A stretch of DNA of 12,739 bases from JBEEMU01 sp043778315 (GCA_043778315.1 JAYWGJ010000415.1:1-12739), one strand, 5' to 3'; counted from the stretch's first letter, positions 1-7,484 are shown. Notes: generated by a model not told the origin, from the sequence alone. Numbers and translations are program-made.

Positions 1-1110
1 GGCATCTTGCTCGAGCGTTCCGTTGAGCAGCGATTTGAACTGTTTGGCAGGCGCGTCGAACACTAATTGTTTCAATATAATCCTATTTTTCTTTTTCATC
101 AGTATTTCTAATGCGTCCGCGTCGTAGTCTGGTGCGATGATAATTTCAAAAAATAGCTTATCAATTTCTTTCGCCGTGCACGCATCAATGGCAATATTGG
201 CACACAAAATACCGCCAAAAGCGGAAGTACTATCGCAAGCGAGCGCGGATAGGTACGCTTGCTCGAGCGTAGGGCGCGTAGCGATGCCGCAGGCGTTGGT
301 ATGTTTGATAATAGCAAAAGTAGGCGCGGCAGCGCGGAACTCGTGTATGAGGCTGACCGCCGCATCGGCATCTACTAAGTTGTTGAATGACAGTTCTTTA
401 CCATGTAGCTTTTCGAATACTTCGTTGAGGTCGCCGTAAAAATTGGCGGTTTGATGTGGGTTTTCGCCGTAGCGGAGCGGTATCGCGTTGGTGCTGTCGT
501 CGTCTGCTTCGTTGTCCAAATAGTCGTCAAAATAATTAAAAATCGCCTCGTCGTAAGTCGCCGACACGCTGAATGCGCGGCGCGCTAAGGCTTTGCGCTC
601 TATCTCAAAAGTAGTGCCGTCGCGGGTGTCGAGTAGCTCGAGGAGATGTGTGTAATCGGCACGCGAAGGTATAATAACTACGTCTTTAAAGTTTTTGGCT
701 GCTGCCCGAATGAGCGAAATACCACCAATATCTATCTGTTCGATGATTTGGTCTTCGTCGTCGGTCGTCGCGACGGTCTCCTCGAAGGGGTACAAATCCA
801 CGATGACCAAGTCAATTTCGGGAATGTCGTACTGCTCTAACTCTACCAAATGCGCGTACTCGCGGCGCGCCAAAATGCCACCAAAAATTTTGGGGTGCAG
901 GGTTTTTACCCGTCCGTCGAGGATAGAAGGGTATTCGGTGAGCGTTTCTACGGCGGTGACGGGAATGCCGAGTTCGCTGATGAATTTGTGCGTGCCGCCC
1001 GTAGAAAACAACTGTACGTTGAGCGCGTGCAGCTTGCGCACAACCGCCTCGAGTCCGTCTTTGTGATATACAGAAACGAGCGCGGTGCGGATAGATTTGG
1101 GATTAAACAT
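1..1110 (-). CDS. purH: Bifunctional AICAR formyltransferase / IMP cyclohydrolase, N-terminal 370 codons (runs off left edge)
   Basis: PurH catalyses the last two steps of de novo IMP synthesis in the cytoplasm: formylation of AICAR with 10-formyl-THF, then ring closure to IMP. Reading the minus strand from ATG at 1110 gives an open frame to the window edge. The N-terminal MGS-like IMP cyclohydrolase domain (about residues 1-135) has LFSTGGT (34-40), DGRVKTLHPKI (65-75) and IDIGG (126-130). The formyltransferase domain follows with RYGENPHQ (213-220), SFNNLVDADAA (241-251), the catalytic Lys-His motif KHTNACG (269-275) and DSTSAFGG (293-300). The family is about 510 residues, so roughly 140 C-terminal residues lie outside the window. 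No frameshift or missing key residue is seen. The start matches the usual N-terminus. The Fe-S protein gene ends 87 bp upstream on the same strand with no terminator-like hairpin between, so co-transcription is possible. Confidence 0.97.
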   Translation of the reverse strand, partial: MFNPKSIRTALVSVYHKDGLEAVVRKLHALNVQLFSTGGTHKFISELGIPVTAVETLTEYPSILDGRVKTLHPKIFGGILARREYAHLVELEQYDIPEIDLVIVDLYPFEETVATTDDEDQIIEQIDIGGISLIRAAAKNFKDVVIIPSRADYTHLLELLDTRDGTTFEIERKALARRAFSVSATYDEAIFNYFDDYLDNEADDDSTNAIPLRYGENPHQTANFYGDLNEVFEKLHGKELSFNNLVDADAAVSLIHEFRAAAPTFAIIKHTNACGIATRPTLEQAYLSALACDSTSAFGGILCANIAIDACTAKEIDKLFFEIIIAPDYDADALEILMKKKNRIILKQLVFDAPAKQFKSLLNGTLEQDA

Positions 1111-1197
1111 GGGTTGGTTGGTAGTTGTGGTGATGATTTTGAGAATTAGGAACGCCTGCAAAATTTTTTGTAATGTAACGGGTTTAGGGCTTTAATC

Positions 1198-1974
1198 CTA
1201 CATACTTTGCGCTATAATCTCCGAAATATCCATGACCCGAATATGGTCTTGCTGGTCGTTTTCTTTGATGCCGTCTTGCAGCATCGTGATACAAAACGGG
1301 CAGTTTGCGGCTACGATACTTGCGCCCGAAGCGAGTACATCGTCAGTGCGTTCCTGATTGATGCGGCGGTCGCCTGGCTCGTCCTCCTTAAACATTTGCG
1401 CGCCGCCCGCGCCGCAACATAAGCCGTTCGTGCGGCAACGTTTTAGCTCTACTAAGTCGGCATCTAAGGCTTGCAGCAATTCGCGCGGTGCTTCATAAAC
1501 GCCGTTCACTCTGCCCATATAACACGAGTCGTGGTAAGTGATTCGCTTACCCTTAAACTCGCCTCCGCCCTTTATTTTCAAGCGTCCGTCGTTGATGAGA
1601 CCCTGCAAAAACTGCGTGTGATGCTCTACTTGATATGAGCCGCCGAGCGACGGATATTCGTTTTTGAGCGTATTGAAACAGTGCGGACAAGCGGTCACGA
1701 TGTGCTTCACTTCGTACATATTTAGCGTCGCGATGTTCTGAAACGCTGCCATCTGAAACGCGAGTTCGTTGCCTGCGCGTCGTGCGGGGTCGCCCGTGCA
1801 GCCCTCTTCTTTGCCCAAAATCGCGAAACTGACGTTGCAGGCTTGCAGAATCTGCACAAACGCCTTCGTGACGCGCTGTGCGCGCTGGTCGAAACTACCC
1901 GCGCAACCGACCCAAAATAAAACTTCGGGCGTACTGCCTTCGGCGGCAAATTCCGCCATTGTTTTTACAGACAT
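1198..1974 (-). CDS. CCG-domain (Fe-S)-binding protein, heterodisulfide-reductase-B/LutA-like
   Basis: The 258-residue protein carries two cysteine-rich (CCG, DUF224-type) domains of the kind found in HdrB, GlpC, LutA and succinate dehydrogenase subunit E. Half one has C24 (VGCAGSF), C59 (EEGCTGD) and C96/C99 (TACPHC). Half two has C151 (HDSCYMG), C180, the paired C186-C187 followed by GAGG, and C225/C228 (ANCPFC). Such domains hold iron-sulfur clusters and pass electrons to or from quinone- or disulfide-linked partners. The sequence closely resembles a stand-alone Bacteroidota (Fe-S)-binding protein that usually sits beside a 4Fe-4S ferredoxin-type subunit; no such partner is in this window. 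It has no signal peptide or membrane segment, so it should act in the cytoplasm or on a membrane complex. The ATG at 1974 is chosen because MSVKTMAEFAAEG resembles the family N-terminus as I know it. Substrate unknown. Confidence 0.9.
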   Translation of the reverse strand: MSVKTMAEFAAEGSTPEVLFWVGCAGSFDQRAQRVTKAFVQILQACNVSFAILGKEEGCTGDPARRAGNELAFQMAAFQNIATLNMYEVKHIVTACPHCFNTLKNEYPSLGGSYQVEHHTQFLQGLINDGRLKIKGGGEFKGKRITYHDSCYMGRVNGVYEAPRELLQALDADLVELKRCRTNGLCCGAGGAQMFKEDEPGDRRINQERTDDVLASGASIVAANCPFCITMLQDGIKENDQQDHIRVMDISEIIAQSM

Positions 1975-2082
1975 ATATATAGTGTTGTTTTTTTGTGATG
2001 ATTAGATAGTTATTTCAAAATGAAAGTCGCTATTTGACCGTAAATATAAGGAATGTATCTAAAATAAAGATCATAATTATTA

Positions 2083-2952
2083 TCAAAACAAAAAAAATAT
2101 TGCGGCGGCAGCCATCAAACCATCTAAATAAGCATAAAAAAAGTGGTCAGATTGACTACGCAACGCATACGGAAGGCTAAGAAGTAGCGCAAAAAACGGC
2201 AGGCTTAACGCCAATATTTGATAATAAGTAAAGCCGTTTTGTAGCAATAAAATATTGGTAATTTGAAATAAAACAAAAAATAGTAAAAATATTATTTTTA
2301 TTTGATATTGTGACAACCTAACATAGATATTTTTAATACCATTTTGGTAATCAACGTGTCTATCTCGATAGTCGAATAAAATGCAAATTGGATAAATAAA
2401 TAAAAAGCGATTAGCGCAAAAAAGTAGTAATTTCATATTGCTAATAAGGATAATTTGATGCGAAACAGCGAGCGGCAAAACCGCAGTCGCGTACACCCAA
2501 ACGGCTGCTAAATAAAATGTTTTGGCGAAGGCAAAGCCGCGTAAAAATAAAAACGGACGGTACGGAATTTTGGGCGCGGTATATAAAAAAGTAAGCGCGA
2601 CGACAGGCAAAATATATATGGTATATTTATAATATAATAGCAAAAAATAAATCGCTATTACACTGGCACCCACGCATTGCAACCACAAAAAAGAGCGGTT
2701 GCGCATCGTCCATGCTGCGCGATTATTACTAGTAATTTGCGCTTCTTTGTTCGTTTCCGACAACGCCCAATGCAGGCTATACGCTGCGAGCGTACTAAAA
2801 AAAATAAATCCAAGATATTGATAATCAATATCTTGGATAAATAAAACGGAAGTCATACAGCTCATCAACGTCGCAACAAGCGCAATATGTAGATTGCTAA
2901 ATACATAATAATCTAAGCCGCGAAGTGCTATTTTTTTGATTGTGCCAAACAT
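2083..2952 (-). CDS. UbiA-superfamily-like integral membrane protein, downstream of mqnE
   Basis: This 289-residue, highly hydrophobic protein has about eight predicted membrane segments. It resembles the Bacteroidota UbiA-like family rather than a canonical prenyltransferase. The second Asp-rich motif is present as DYRDRHVD followed by YQNGIKN (from about residue 194). The first motif, normally NDxxDxxxD, is replaced by HWALSETN (about 61-68), which lacks the expected aspartates, so catalytic prenyl transfer is uncertain. A TTG at 2967 would add five residues, but the ATG at 2952 is preferred; it lies 17 bp after the mqnE stop on the same strand. The spacing suggests an operon with mqnE and hence a possible link to menaquinone synthesis; that role is inferred from position only. 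The gene is far more AT-rich than its neighbours (11 G/C in 2281-2340), which suggests different ancestry or relaxed selection. Confidence 0.75.
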   Translation of the reverse strand: MFGTIKKIALRGLDYYVFSNLHIALVATLMSCMTSVLFIQDIDYQYLGFIFFSTLAAYSLHWALSETNKEAQITSNNRAAWTMRNRSFLWLQCVGASVIAIYFLLLYYKYTIYILPVVALTFLYTAPKIPYRPFLFLRGFAFAKTFYLAAVWVYATAVLPLAVSHQIILISNMKLLLFCANRFLFIYPICILFDYRDRHVDYQNGIKNIYVRLSQYQIKIIFLLFFVLFQITNILLLQNGFTYYQILALSLPFFALLLSLPYALRSQSDHFFYAYLDGLMAAAAIFFLF

Positions 2953-2969
2953 CTTTTGCTGTACCAATC

Positions 2970-4157
2970 TTACTGCACTACGGGCAACTGTAAGTAGCCT
3001 TTGTACTGTTTATCTTCCTCAAAAACGTGGTTTGTATAATCGGTCACGACGTTGTATAGCGTATCGCGCTCGATGGGTGTGCGTCCTACTTTTCGGATAA
3101 TATCGACGAGTTGTTGCGTAGTGAGCGACGGGTTTTGCTCCTCCGCGCCTGCCATCGCATATATCTTAGTAGTGTCGTCGATAGTACCATCAATATCATC
3201 TACGCCGAAGGCGAGCGACAACTGCGCGGTACTGCGTCCTATCATAGGCCAGTACGATTTGACGTGTTGGAAATTATCCAAATAAATACGTCCGATAGCG
3301 TAATTTCGGAGGTCTTCTACTACCGTACTTTCGGTAATATGTGACATTTCATTGTCTTGATTTCTGAACTTCAACGGAATATAAGTTTGGAAACCGCCCG
3401 TTCGGTCTTGCAGTTTGCGGAGTTCGTCGATATGGTGAACGCGGTGTTTGTACTGCTCTATATGCCCGTACAACATCGTCGCGTTAGTACGCAAACCGAG
3501 TTCGTGCGCCACTTCGTGTATGTCTAACCATTGCTGTCCCGTGCATTTATCATGCGCGATTTGCTCGCGTATTTCGGGGTGAAATATCTCTGCGCCGCCG
3601 CCCGGGATAGACTGCAAACCCGCGTCAATCAAGCGTTGCAGCCCTTCTTTGTAGCTTACTTTTGCTTTTTTGAAAATATAATAAAACTCTACTGGCGTGA
3701 GTGCTTTGATGTGCAGCTCGGGACGATGTGCGCGGATAGCGGCGAACAAATCCTCATAAAATTTGAGGTCGTACTGCGGCAAAACGCCGCCTACAATGTG
3801 TACTTCCGTGACGTGTTTGCCGTCATAAGCCTTCACTTGGTCGACCATTTGCTCGAGCGTGAGTTCCCAACCGTCCTCGCGTTTTTTGATGCGGCGCGAG
3901 TACGAACAAAAATTGCAAGTATAAATACAAACATTGGTGGGTTCCATGTGGAAATTGCGATTAAAATAAGTATAATCGCCGTTTTTGCGCTCGCGCACCA
4001 TATTTGCGAGCGCACCCACAAAAGACAAACTGCCTTGTTCGTACAGCAATAAACCCTCTTCGGGCGTGATGCGCACCTCGTTTTTTACCTTTTCGGCAAT
4101 CGCTTGCAGCTCGGGAGATTGGTCTGGGAAATTCATATTATAGGAATATTTAGACAT
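2970..4157 (-). CDS. mqnE: Aminofutalosine synthase, radical SAM enzyme of the futalosine menaquinone pathway
   Basis: MqnE joins 3-(1-carboxyvinyloxy)benzoate to S-adenosylmethionine, giving 6-amino-6-deoxyfutalosine in the cytoplasm. The 395-residue protein has the radical SAM cluster motif CxxxCxxC at C77, C81 and C84 (CIYTCNFCSY), the glycine-rich HIVGGV strand (120-125), PGGGAEIF (185-192) and TNATMLYGHIE (224-234). These separate MqnE and its close relatives from other radical SAM enzymes; the paralogue MqnC is the main alternative and fits less well. The length is normal. The ATG at 4157 gives MSKYSYN; a second in-frame ATG at 4136 (M8) is also possible. The stop is 17 bp before the ATG of the UbiA-like gene, so the two are probably co-transcribed. 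The start lies only 42 bp from a large fold-back repeat, so the promoter must lie in that short gap or inside the repeat. No convincing -7 box was found there. Confidence 0.95.
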   Translation of the reverse strand: MSKYSYNMNFPDQSPELQAIAEKVKNEVRITPEEGLLLYEQGSLSFVGALANMVRERKNGDYTYFNRNFHMEPTNVCIYTCNFCSYSRRIKKREDGWELTLEQMVDQVKAYDGKHVTEVHIVGGVLPQYDLKFYEDLFAAIRAHRPELHIKALTPVEFYYIFKKAKVSYKEGLQRLIDAGLQSIPGGGAEIFHPEIREQIAHDKCTGQQWLDIHEVAHELGLRTNATMLYGHIEQYKHRVHHIDELRKLQDRTGGFQTYIPLKFRNQDNEMSHITESTVVEDLRNYAIGRIYLDNFQHVKSYWPMIGRSTAQLSLAFGVDDIDGTIDDTTKIYAMAGAEEQNPSLTTQQLVDIIRKVGRTPIERDTLYNVVTDYTNHVFEEDKQYKGYLQLPVVQ

Positions 4158-4199
4158 TATGTAATGATTTTGCTCATTTCTTCTTTTGTCTTGACCAAA

Positions 4200-4490
4200 C
4201 CGCGTAGCGGCAGAGCTAGTCAGTTTTATTTTTACACCACGAATTACTCGAATTTACGCTAATTCTTGACGATTAGACAATTTTAATTTCACTAATTATT
4301 TGAGTAAAAAATTAAAAATTTTTTACTCAAACGGTCAAAATTCGTGAAATCTGGTTAATTTTGATAATTTTCGAATGAAAATTATCAAAATATTGGTGAA
4401 CTTAAAAGAACGTCCACTAATATAATTAGTGTAGATTCGCGTAATTCGTGGTAAAGTTTTTGGCAACTGACCACCTCTGCCGCTATGCGG
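4200..4490. repeat. 291-bp nested inverted-repeat (fold-back) element upstream of mqnE
   Basis: The element is symmetric at several levels. Outer arms 4200-4225 and 4465-4490 are inverted copies matching at 23 of 26 bases; each outer end is itself a small palindrome (CCGC, three bases, GCGG). Inner arms 4231-4264 and 4424-4455 are imperfect inverted copies sharing the core ACCACGAATTAC. Between them lie two perfect AT-rich hairpins: 4299-4331 (15-bp stem, 3-base loop AAA) and 4358-4391 (15-bp stem, 4-base loop GAAT). No gene is encoded. Cores like CACGAATTAC recur in intergenic repeats of environmental bacteria, from memory and not checked here. A non-autonomous MITE-like element or a structured leader for mqnE are the two readings. 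The remaining spacer 4491-4599 shows only a 5-bp hairpin and nothing else I recognise. Confidence 0.8.
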
Positions 4491-4599
4491 CTATCCGACA
4501 GATCAAACCCTTTTTACTCATGCGCAACATGAATTATCTATAAATAACACCGATTTTCATTTTTTGTTGAAACTAAAATTAGCTACTGTGATGCAATTC

Positions 4600-5958
4600 T
4601 TACTTACGAATACTAATCGGCAGCGTAAAATAAGCCGTCGTTGCGCCTGCGGGACGATACGCCTCGCTGATGCCCTCGAGCAAATGCTGCAAACCGAAGG
4701 TTTTGGTGGTCATGTCGGGCGAGGCGTGCAGGCTGCGGTCGTCGGTTGTGCTGCTTTCGCTAATCCATGTGGGCAACTGCGATTTGAGTTGTATATTCAG
4801 CGTTTGCTTCGGTACAGAGAGCTTCGCGGCACTCATATATATAAGGTGTGTAGCGGTGCCGAGGTAGGTTTTGTCGTTTTGCTGCACATCGGCGGTCGCT
4901 TTTTTGAGGCTCACGATTTTGTCTATCGCGAAGTTATCGGTCGCTTGCAGCGCGTAATTTGCGGCTGTCGTTTTGTAGTTTTCGTCGGCGAAAATGCCGC
5001 TAAGGTCAGCCGCAACGACCATGCCAAATTTGCTGCCGTTGCGCGCTCGTGCGTCGCAATTTGCAAGTCCGTGTATGTAATTTGCGCTCGAGGCATCGTT
5101 GTCTTTTTGGAACGCGCCTTGTTTGCCCGTTGCGTTAAGCACCGAGTAAAACGACTGCGTATTCGGGTTGGTGAGCGTAAAATGCGCCTTGTTTTTGTAG
5201 CCGCGCAAACTCTCCGTGTTGCGCAAAGCGGCGTATTTATTATCGAATAAAATAGCATTAATGTGTCCTCGTTTGGCAATAAAAACCATATAATATGGGC
5301 GCGTCCCTTTGTACGGGTGTTTGCCATTCAGGTAGTCGTAATAAGTGCCGTTGTAGTCGCCTGCGAGCTGCCAAACGAGTACGTCTAAGTCGCTACTTAC
5401 GCCTTGAAACAGCGTTTTTGTGCTGTACTTCAAACCATCTAACTGGTTGGCTGTGTTGGCTTTATCTAATGAATAAATGCAATCGGACACCAAAACACTT
5501 ACCTTTCCTGTTTGCGCCGTAGCGATGATATTTTTGAGAATGTCGTTGAGTTCGGACGATGCGGTTTTGATGCTTTTGTCCGCTTTTACGGGCGCGAAGG
5601 GGTCGGCGGCACGCATAAAATCGCTCAAACTGCCCTTGTACGGATACGCTTTATCGGTCACGAAGGCGAGCGAATGCGCCGCGCCGTCGGCTTCTGGCAC
5701 GCGAGTTAGTGCGTCGTAGAGCGCGGTTTTGAACGACGATGCGCCGCCGCCGTAGCCAAACATAGAGCCGCTACTTTCCAAAAAAAACGCAAATTGCAAA
5801 GGCGTTTTCGTCATTTTGGGTGCGGCGGTAGCCGTCGTTTTGTCGGTCGTAGCGGCGGGTTCGGCAGCCGTCGCGCCTTTCTGCGGGTGACTATTGCAAG
5901 CCGCGAACGTAGTTGCTATCACAGTTCCGACAGCTATATTAAAAAAATATTTTTTCAT
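4600..5958 (-). CDS. Lipoprotein with von Willebrand factor A-like domain (ENSGSM-type family)
   Basis: The 452-residue protein begins with a lipoprotein signal, MKKYFFNIAVGTVIATTFAAC, with lipidated Cys predicted at C21 (lipobox FAAC, weaker than the LAxC consensus). An Ala/Thr-rich linker (about 25-50) follows. The body begins LQFAFFLESSGSM (54-66), where ESSGSM occupies the position of the vWA metal site DxSGSM with Glu in place of Asp, and contains VSDCIYS (157-163), which fits the usual distal-Asp strand. Bacteroidota have a family of lipoproteins of this type (commonly VENSGSM), whose function is not known to me. It should sit in the outer or inner membrane facing the periplasm. It is monocistronic as far as visible: upstream is a divergent Nudix gene, downstream a repeat element before mqnE. 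The ATG at 5958 is set by the signal peptide. No clear -7 box was seen for it in 5959-6060. Confidence 0.8.
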   Translation of the reverse strand: MKKYFFNIAVGTVIATTFAACNSHPQKGATAAEPAATTDKTTATAAPKMTKTPLQFAFFLESSGSMFGYGGGASSFKTALYDALTRVPEADGAAHSLAFVTDKAYPYKGSLSDFMRAADPFAPVKADKSIKTASSELNDILKNIIATAQTGKVSVLVSDCIYSLDKANTANQLDGLKYSTKTLFQGVSSDLDVLVWQLAGDYNGTYYDYLNGKHPYKGTRPYYMVFIAKRGHINAILFDNKYAALRNTESLRGYKNKAHFTLTNPNTQSFYSVLNATGKQGAFQKDNDASSANYIHGLANCDARARNGSKFGMVVAADLSGIFADENYKTTAANYALQATDNFAIDKIVSLKKATADVQQNDKTYLGTATHLIYMSAAKLSVPKQTLNIQLKSQLPTWISESSTTDDRSLHASPDMTTKTFGLQHLLEGISEAYRPAGATTAYFTLPISIRK

Positions 5959-6045
5959 ATTTTAACCATTATCTTTTTGAAGCCGTAAAAATAGGCGTTT
6001 TAAAGGAGTTTATACGGTTTGCACAAATATTTTGCTAAAAATATT

Positions 6046-6053
6046 TACCTTTG
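6046..6053 (+). promoter_or_regulatory. Candidate -7 box (TACCTTTG) for Nudix-PAP2 operon
   Basis: TACCTTTG is an exact match to the Bacteroidota -7 consensus TAnnTTTG. A TTTG at 6018-6021 lies 24 bases upstream, slightly longer than the usual spacing to the -33 element; another TTTG at 6031-6034 is too close. Transcription would begin near 6060, leaving a leader of about 60 AT-rich bases before the TTG start. Assigned by motif and position only. Confidence 0.55.
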
Positions 6054-6122
6054 CGGCTCAATTGCAATATAATTATCATACAATTACAATAAAATTATAA
6101 TAAAGAAAATAAAAATCAAATT

Positions 6123-6746
6123 TTGATTACTATATATATCAATAACCGCCCGTTGCGCTTTTGCGCCGCGCCCGCGCCGCTCGCCGAAGCCGACGAGCCG
6201 CGTCACCTCACTACAAACTGGACAGGCGAAGCCGCCGTTTTGAGTCATTACGCCGATGTTTTGGCGCAAGCTGACTGCCCTTACACGGCAATAAGCGTTG
6301 TCGGCGATGCCGAAAAAATGATGAAAATATTTGCGAAAGCCTACAAAATAATACCTGCGGCTGGCGGCGTAATCGCTAACGCGCAAGGGCAGATTTTATT
6401 GATACACAGACGCGGATTTTGGGATTTGCCGAAAGGCAAAATAGACGACGGCGAGCAAACCGACGCTGCCGCGCTTCGCGAAGTAGCCGAGGAGGTTGGA
6501 CTGACCGAATGCGTCATCATCGCGCCGCTTTGCACTACTTATCATACCTACGACTGGAAGGGCAAAAACGTGCTGAAACCCACTTTTTGGTTTGCTATGA
6601 CTACGCCAAATACCGATGTGACGCTACAAACCGAAGAGGACATTACCGCGTCGCAGTGGACTGATTTAAAGCAGTTTATGGCGACGGGCGAACTTATTTA
6701 TCCTAATATAAAAGCCGTTTTGGAGGAGTATGAACGCACCCAATAA
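6123..6746 (+). CDS. Nudix hydrolase with N-terminal extension, TTG start
   Basis: Nudix enzymes hydrolyse nucleoside diphosphates linked to another group. The 207-residue protein has a perfect Nudix box Gx5Ex7REUxEExGU: G105, E111, R119-E120, E123-E124, G126 and L127, giving the Mg-binding helix. It follows a short strand-loop segment AAGGVIANAQGQILLIHRRG (79-98). The first ~75 residues form an extra domain found in Bacteroidota relatives. No ATG exists in frame before residue 66; the frame is closed by a TAA at 6090-6092. The TTG at 6123 gives MITIYINNRPL, which resembles the homologous N-terminus, so TTG (or less likely an adjacent ATT) is the start. The stop overlaps the PAP2 start by 17 bp, implying translational coupling. 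The substrate cannot be read from the sequence; cytoplasmic housecleaning is the default reading. Confidence 0.92.
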   Translation: MITIYINNRPLRFCAAPAPLAEADEPRHLTTNWTGEAAVLSHYADVLAQADCPYTAISVVGDAEKMMKIFAKAYKIIPAAGGVIANAQGQILLIHRRGFWDLPKGKIDDGEQTDAAALREVAEEVGLTECVIIAPLCTTYHTYDWKGKNVLKPTFWFAMTTPNTDVTLQTEEDITASQWTDLKQFMATGELIYPNIKAVLEEYERTQ

Positions 6747-7398
6747 AAGTAGTTTGACAACCAATTGGACAACCAATTTGACCGCCGTTTTTCATCAAAA
6801 TAAACCGTTTTGGTTGGCGTTTGCCGCAACGTGGTGCGTAGGTTTTGGGCTGTGGGCGACGCAGTCGAAAGGCGAAAGCGTACTGTGGTTGGCGGCGCGC
6901 CGCACCGATTTCTGGAACGATTTTTTTTGCGTTGTCACGCAATTTGGCGCAGCACTACCGTATTTTATTATCGGTGCATTGCTGCTGCTGCTGCGTCGAT
7001 GGCGGTCGTTAGCGCAGCTCTCCGCGACGGGTTTGAGCATTTTACTCATCGCTTATGTACTCAAAAACGCCTTCGCCGCCGACCGTCCGTGGGCGTACTT
7101 CGACCACCTGCATCAAGGCGCGCTGATGGGCAAATCGGTAGAGATAGAAGGCTACTTTTTGTCGGTCAATAGCTTCCCGTCGGGGCATACGATGGGCGGT
7201 TTCGGCTGGGCGACGCTCGCGGTGCTTTGGCTACCCAAAAAATATAATTTTGCCGCTTTGGGCATTTTGCTGCTTGCGGTATTGGTGGGCGTATCGCGGC
7301 TGTACCTCGGCGAGCATTTCCTCGAGGACGTGTTGATGGGCAGTTTGTTGGGCGCAACGATAGCGGTGGCGGCGAATAAATATTTGGATTGGAAGTGA
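6730..7398 (+). CDS. PAP2-family membrane phosphatase
   Basis: PAP2 (phosphatidic acid phosphatase type 2) enzymes remove phosphate from lipid phosphates, undecaprenyl diphosphate, phosphatidylglycerophosphate or lipid A. All three active-site motifs are present in the 222-residue protein: KxxxxxxRP (K112 to R119-P120), PSGH (150-153) and SRxxxxxHxxxD (S189-R190, H196, D200). Five or six hydrophobic segments are visible (about 28-44, 72-90, 96-114, 155-170, 174-190 and 202-216), so it sits in the inner membrane with the active site expected on the periplasmic side. The ATG lies inside the Nudix gene and the two overlap by 17 bp, indicating one operon. The lipid substrate cannot be assigned; undecaprenyl-pyrophosphate or lipid A phosphate are the leading options. 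The C-terminus is intact. Confidence 0.93.
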   Translation: MNAPNKSSLTTNWTTNLTAVFHQNKPFWLAFAATWCVGFGLWATQSKGESVLWLAARRTDFWNDFFCVVTQFGAALPYFIIGALLLLLRRWRSLAQLSATGLSILLIAYVLKNAFAADRPWAYFDHLHQGALMGKSVEIEGYFLSVNSFPSGHTMGGFGWATLAVLWLPKKYNFAALGILLLAVLVGVSRLYLGEHFLEDVLMGSLLGATIAVAANKYLDWK

Positions 7399-7430
7399 AA
7401 CGCGCTCGTAGGATTTTTTGCAAAAAAAGT

Positions 7431-7484
7431 AATTGGATATTGTTTGTAGTGCGAGTAACTTTGCATTGTAAACAATATCCAATT
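7431..7484. promoter_or_regulatory. Perfect 15-bp inverted repeat flanking a -7 box: operator candidate
   Basis: AATTGGATATTGTTT (7431-7445) and its exact reverse complement AAACAATATCCAATT (7470-7484) are separated by 24 bases. Between them lies TAACTTTG at 7456-7463, an exact TAnnTTTG -7 box. Near the expected -33 position is ATTG (7432-7435), 20 bases upstream and inside the left arm. A protein binding both arms would cover the -33 region and the transcription start. Alternatively the arms pair in RNA if transcription starts further upstream. It could also act as a loose terminator for PAP2, but no T-run follows. Confidence 0.5.

Noticed and set aside
137..1149. Several plus-strand open frames (137-439, 695-1066, 850-1149)
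   Set aside because: They lie opposite purH, whose minus-strand frame carries clear family motifs; the plus-strand translations show no recognisable domain.
3531..4052. Plus-strand open frame of 173 codons
   Set aside because: Antisense to mqnE; translation is Cys/Arg-rich without domain signal and the mqnE motifs are unambiguous.
4564..5250. Plus-strand open frame of 228 codons
   Set aside because: Antisense shadow of the vWA-like lipoprotein; composition is typical of a frame opposite a GC-rich gene.
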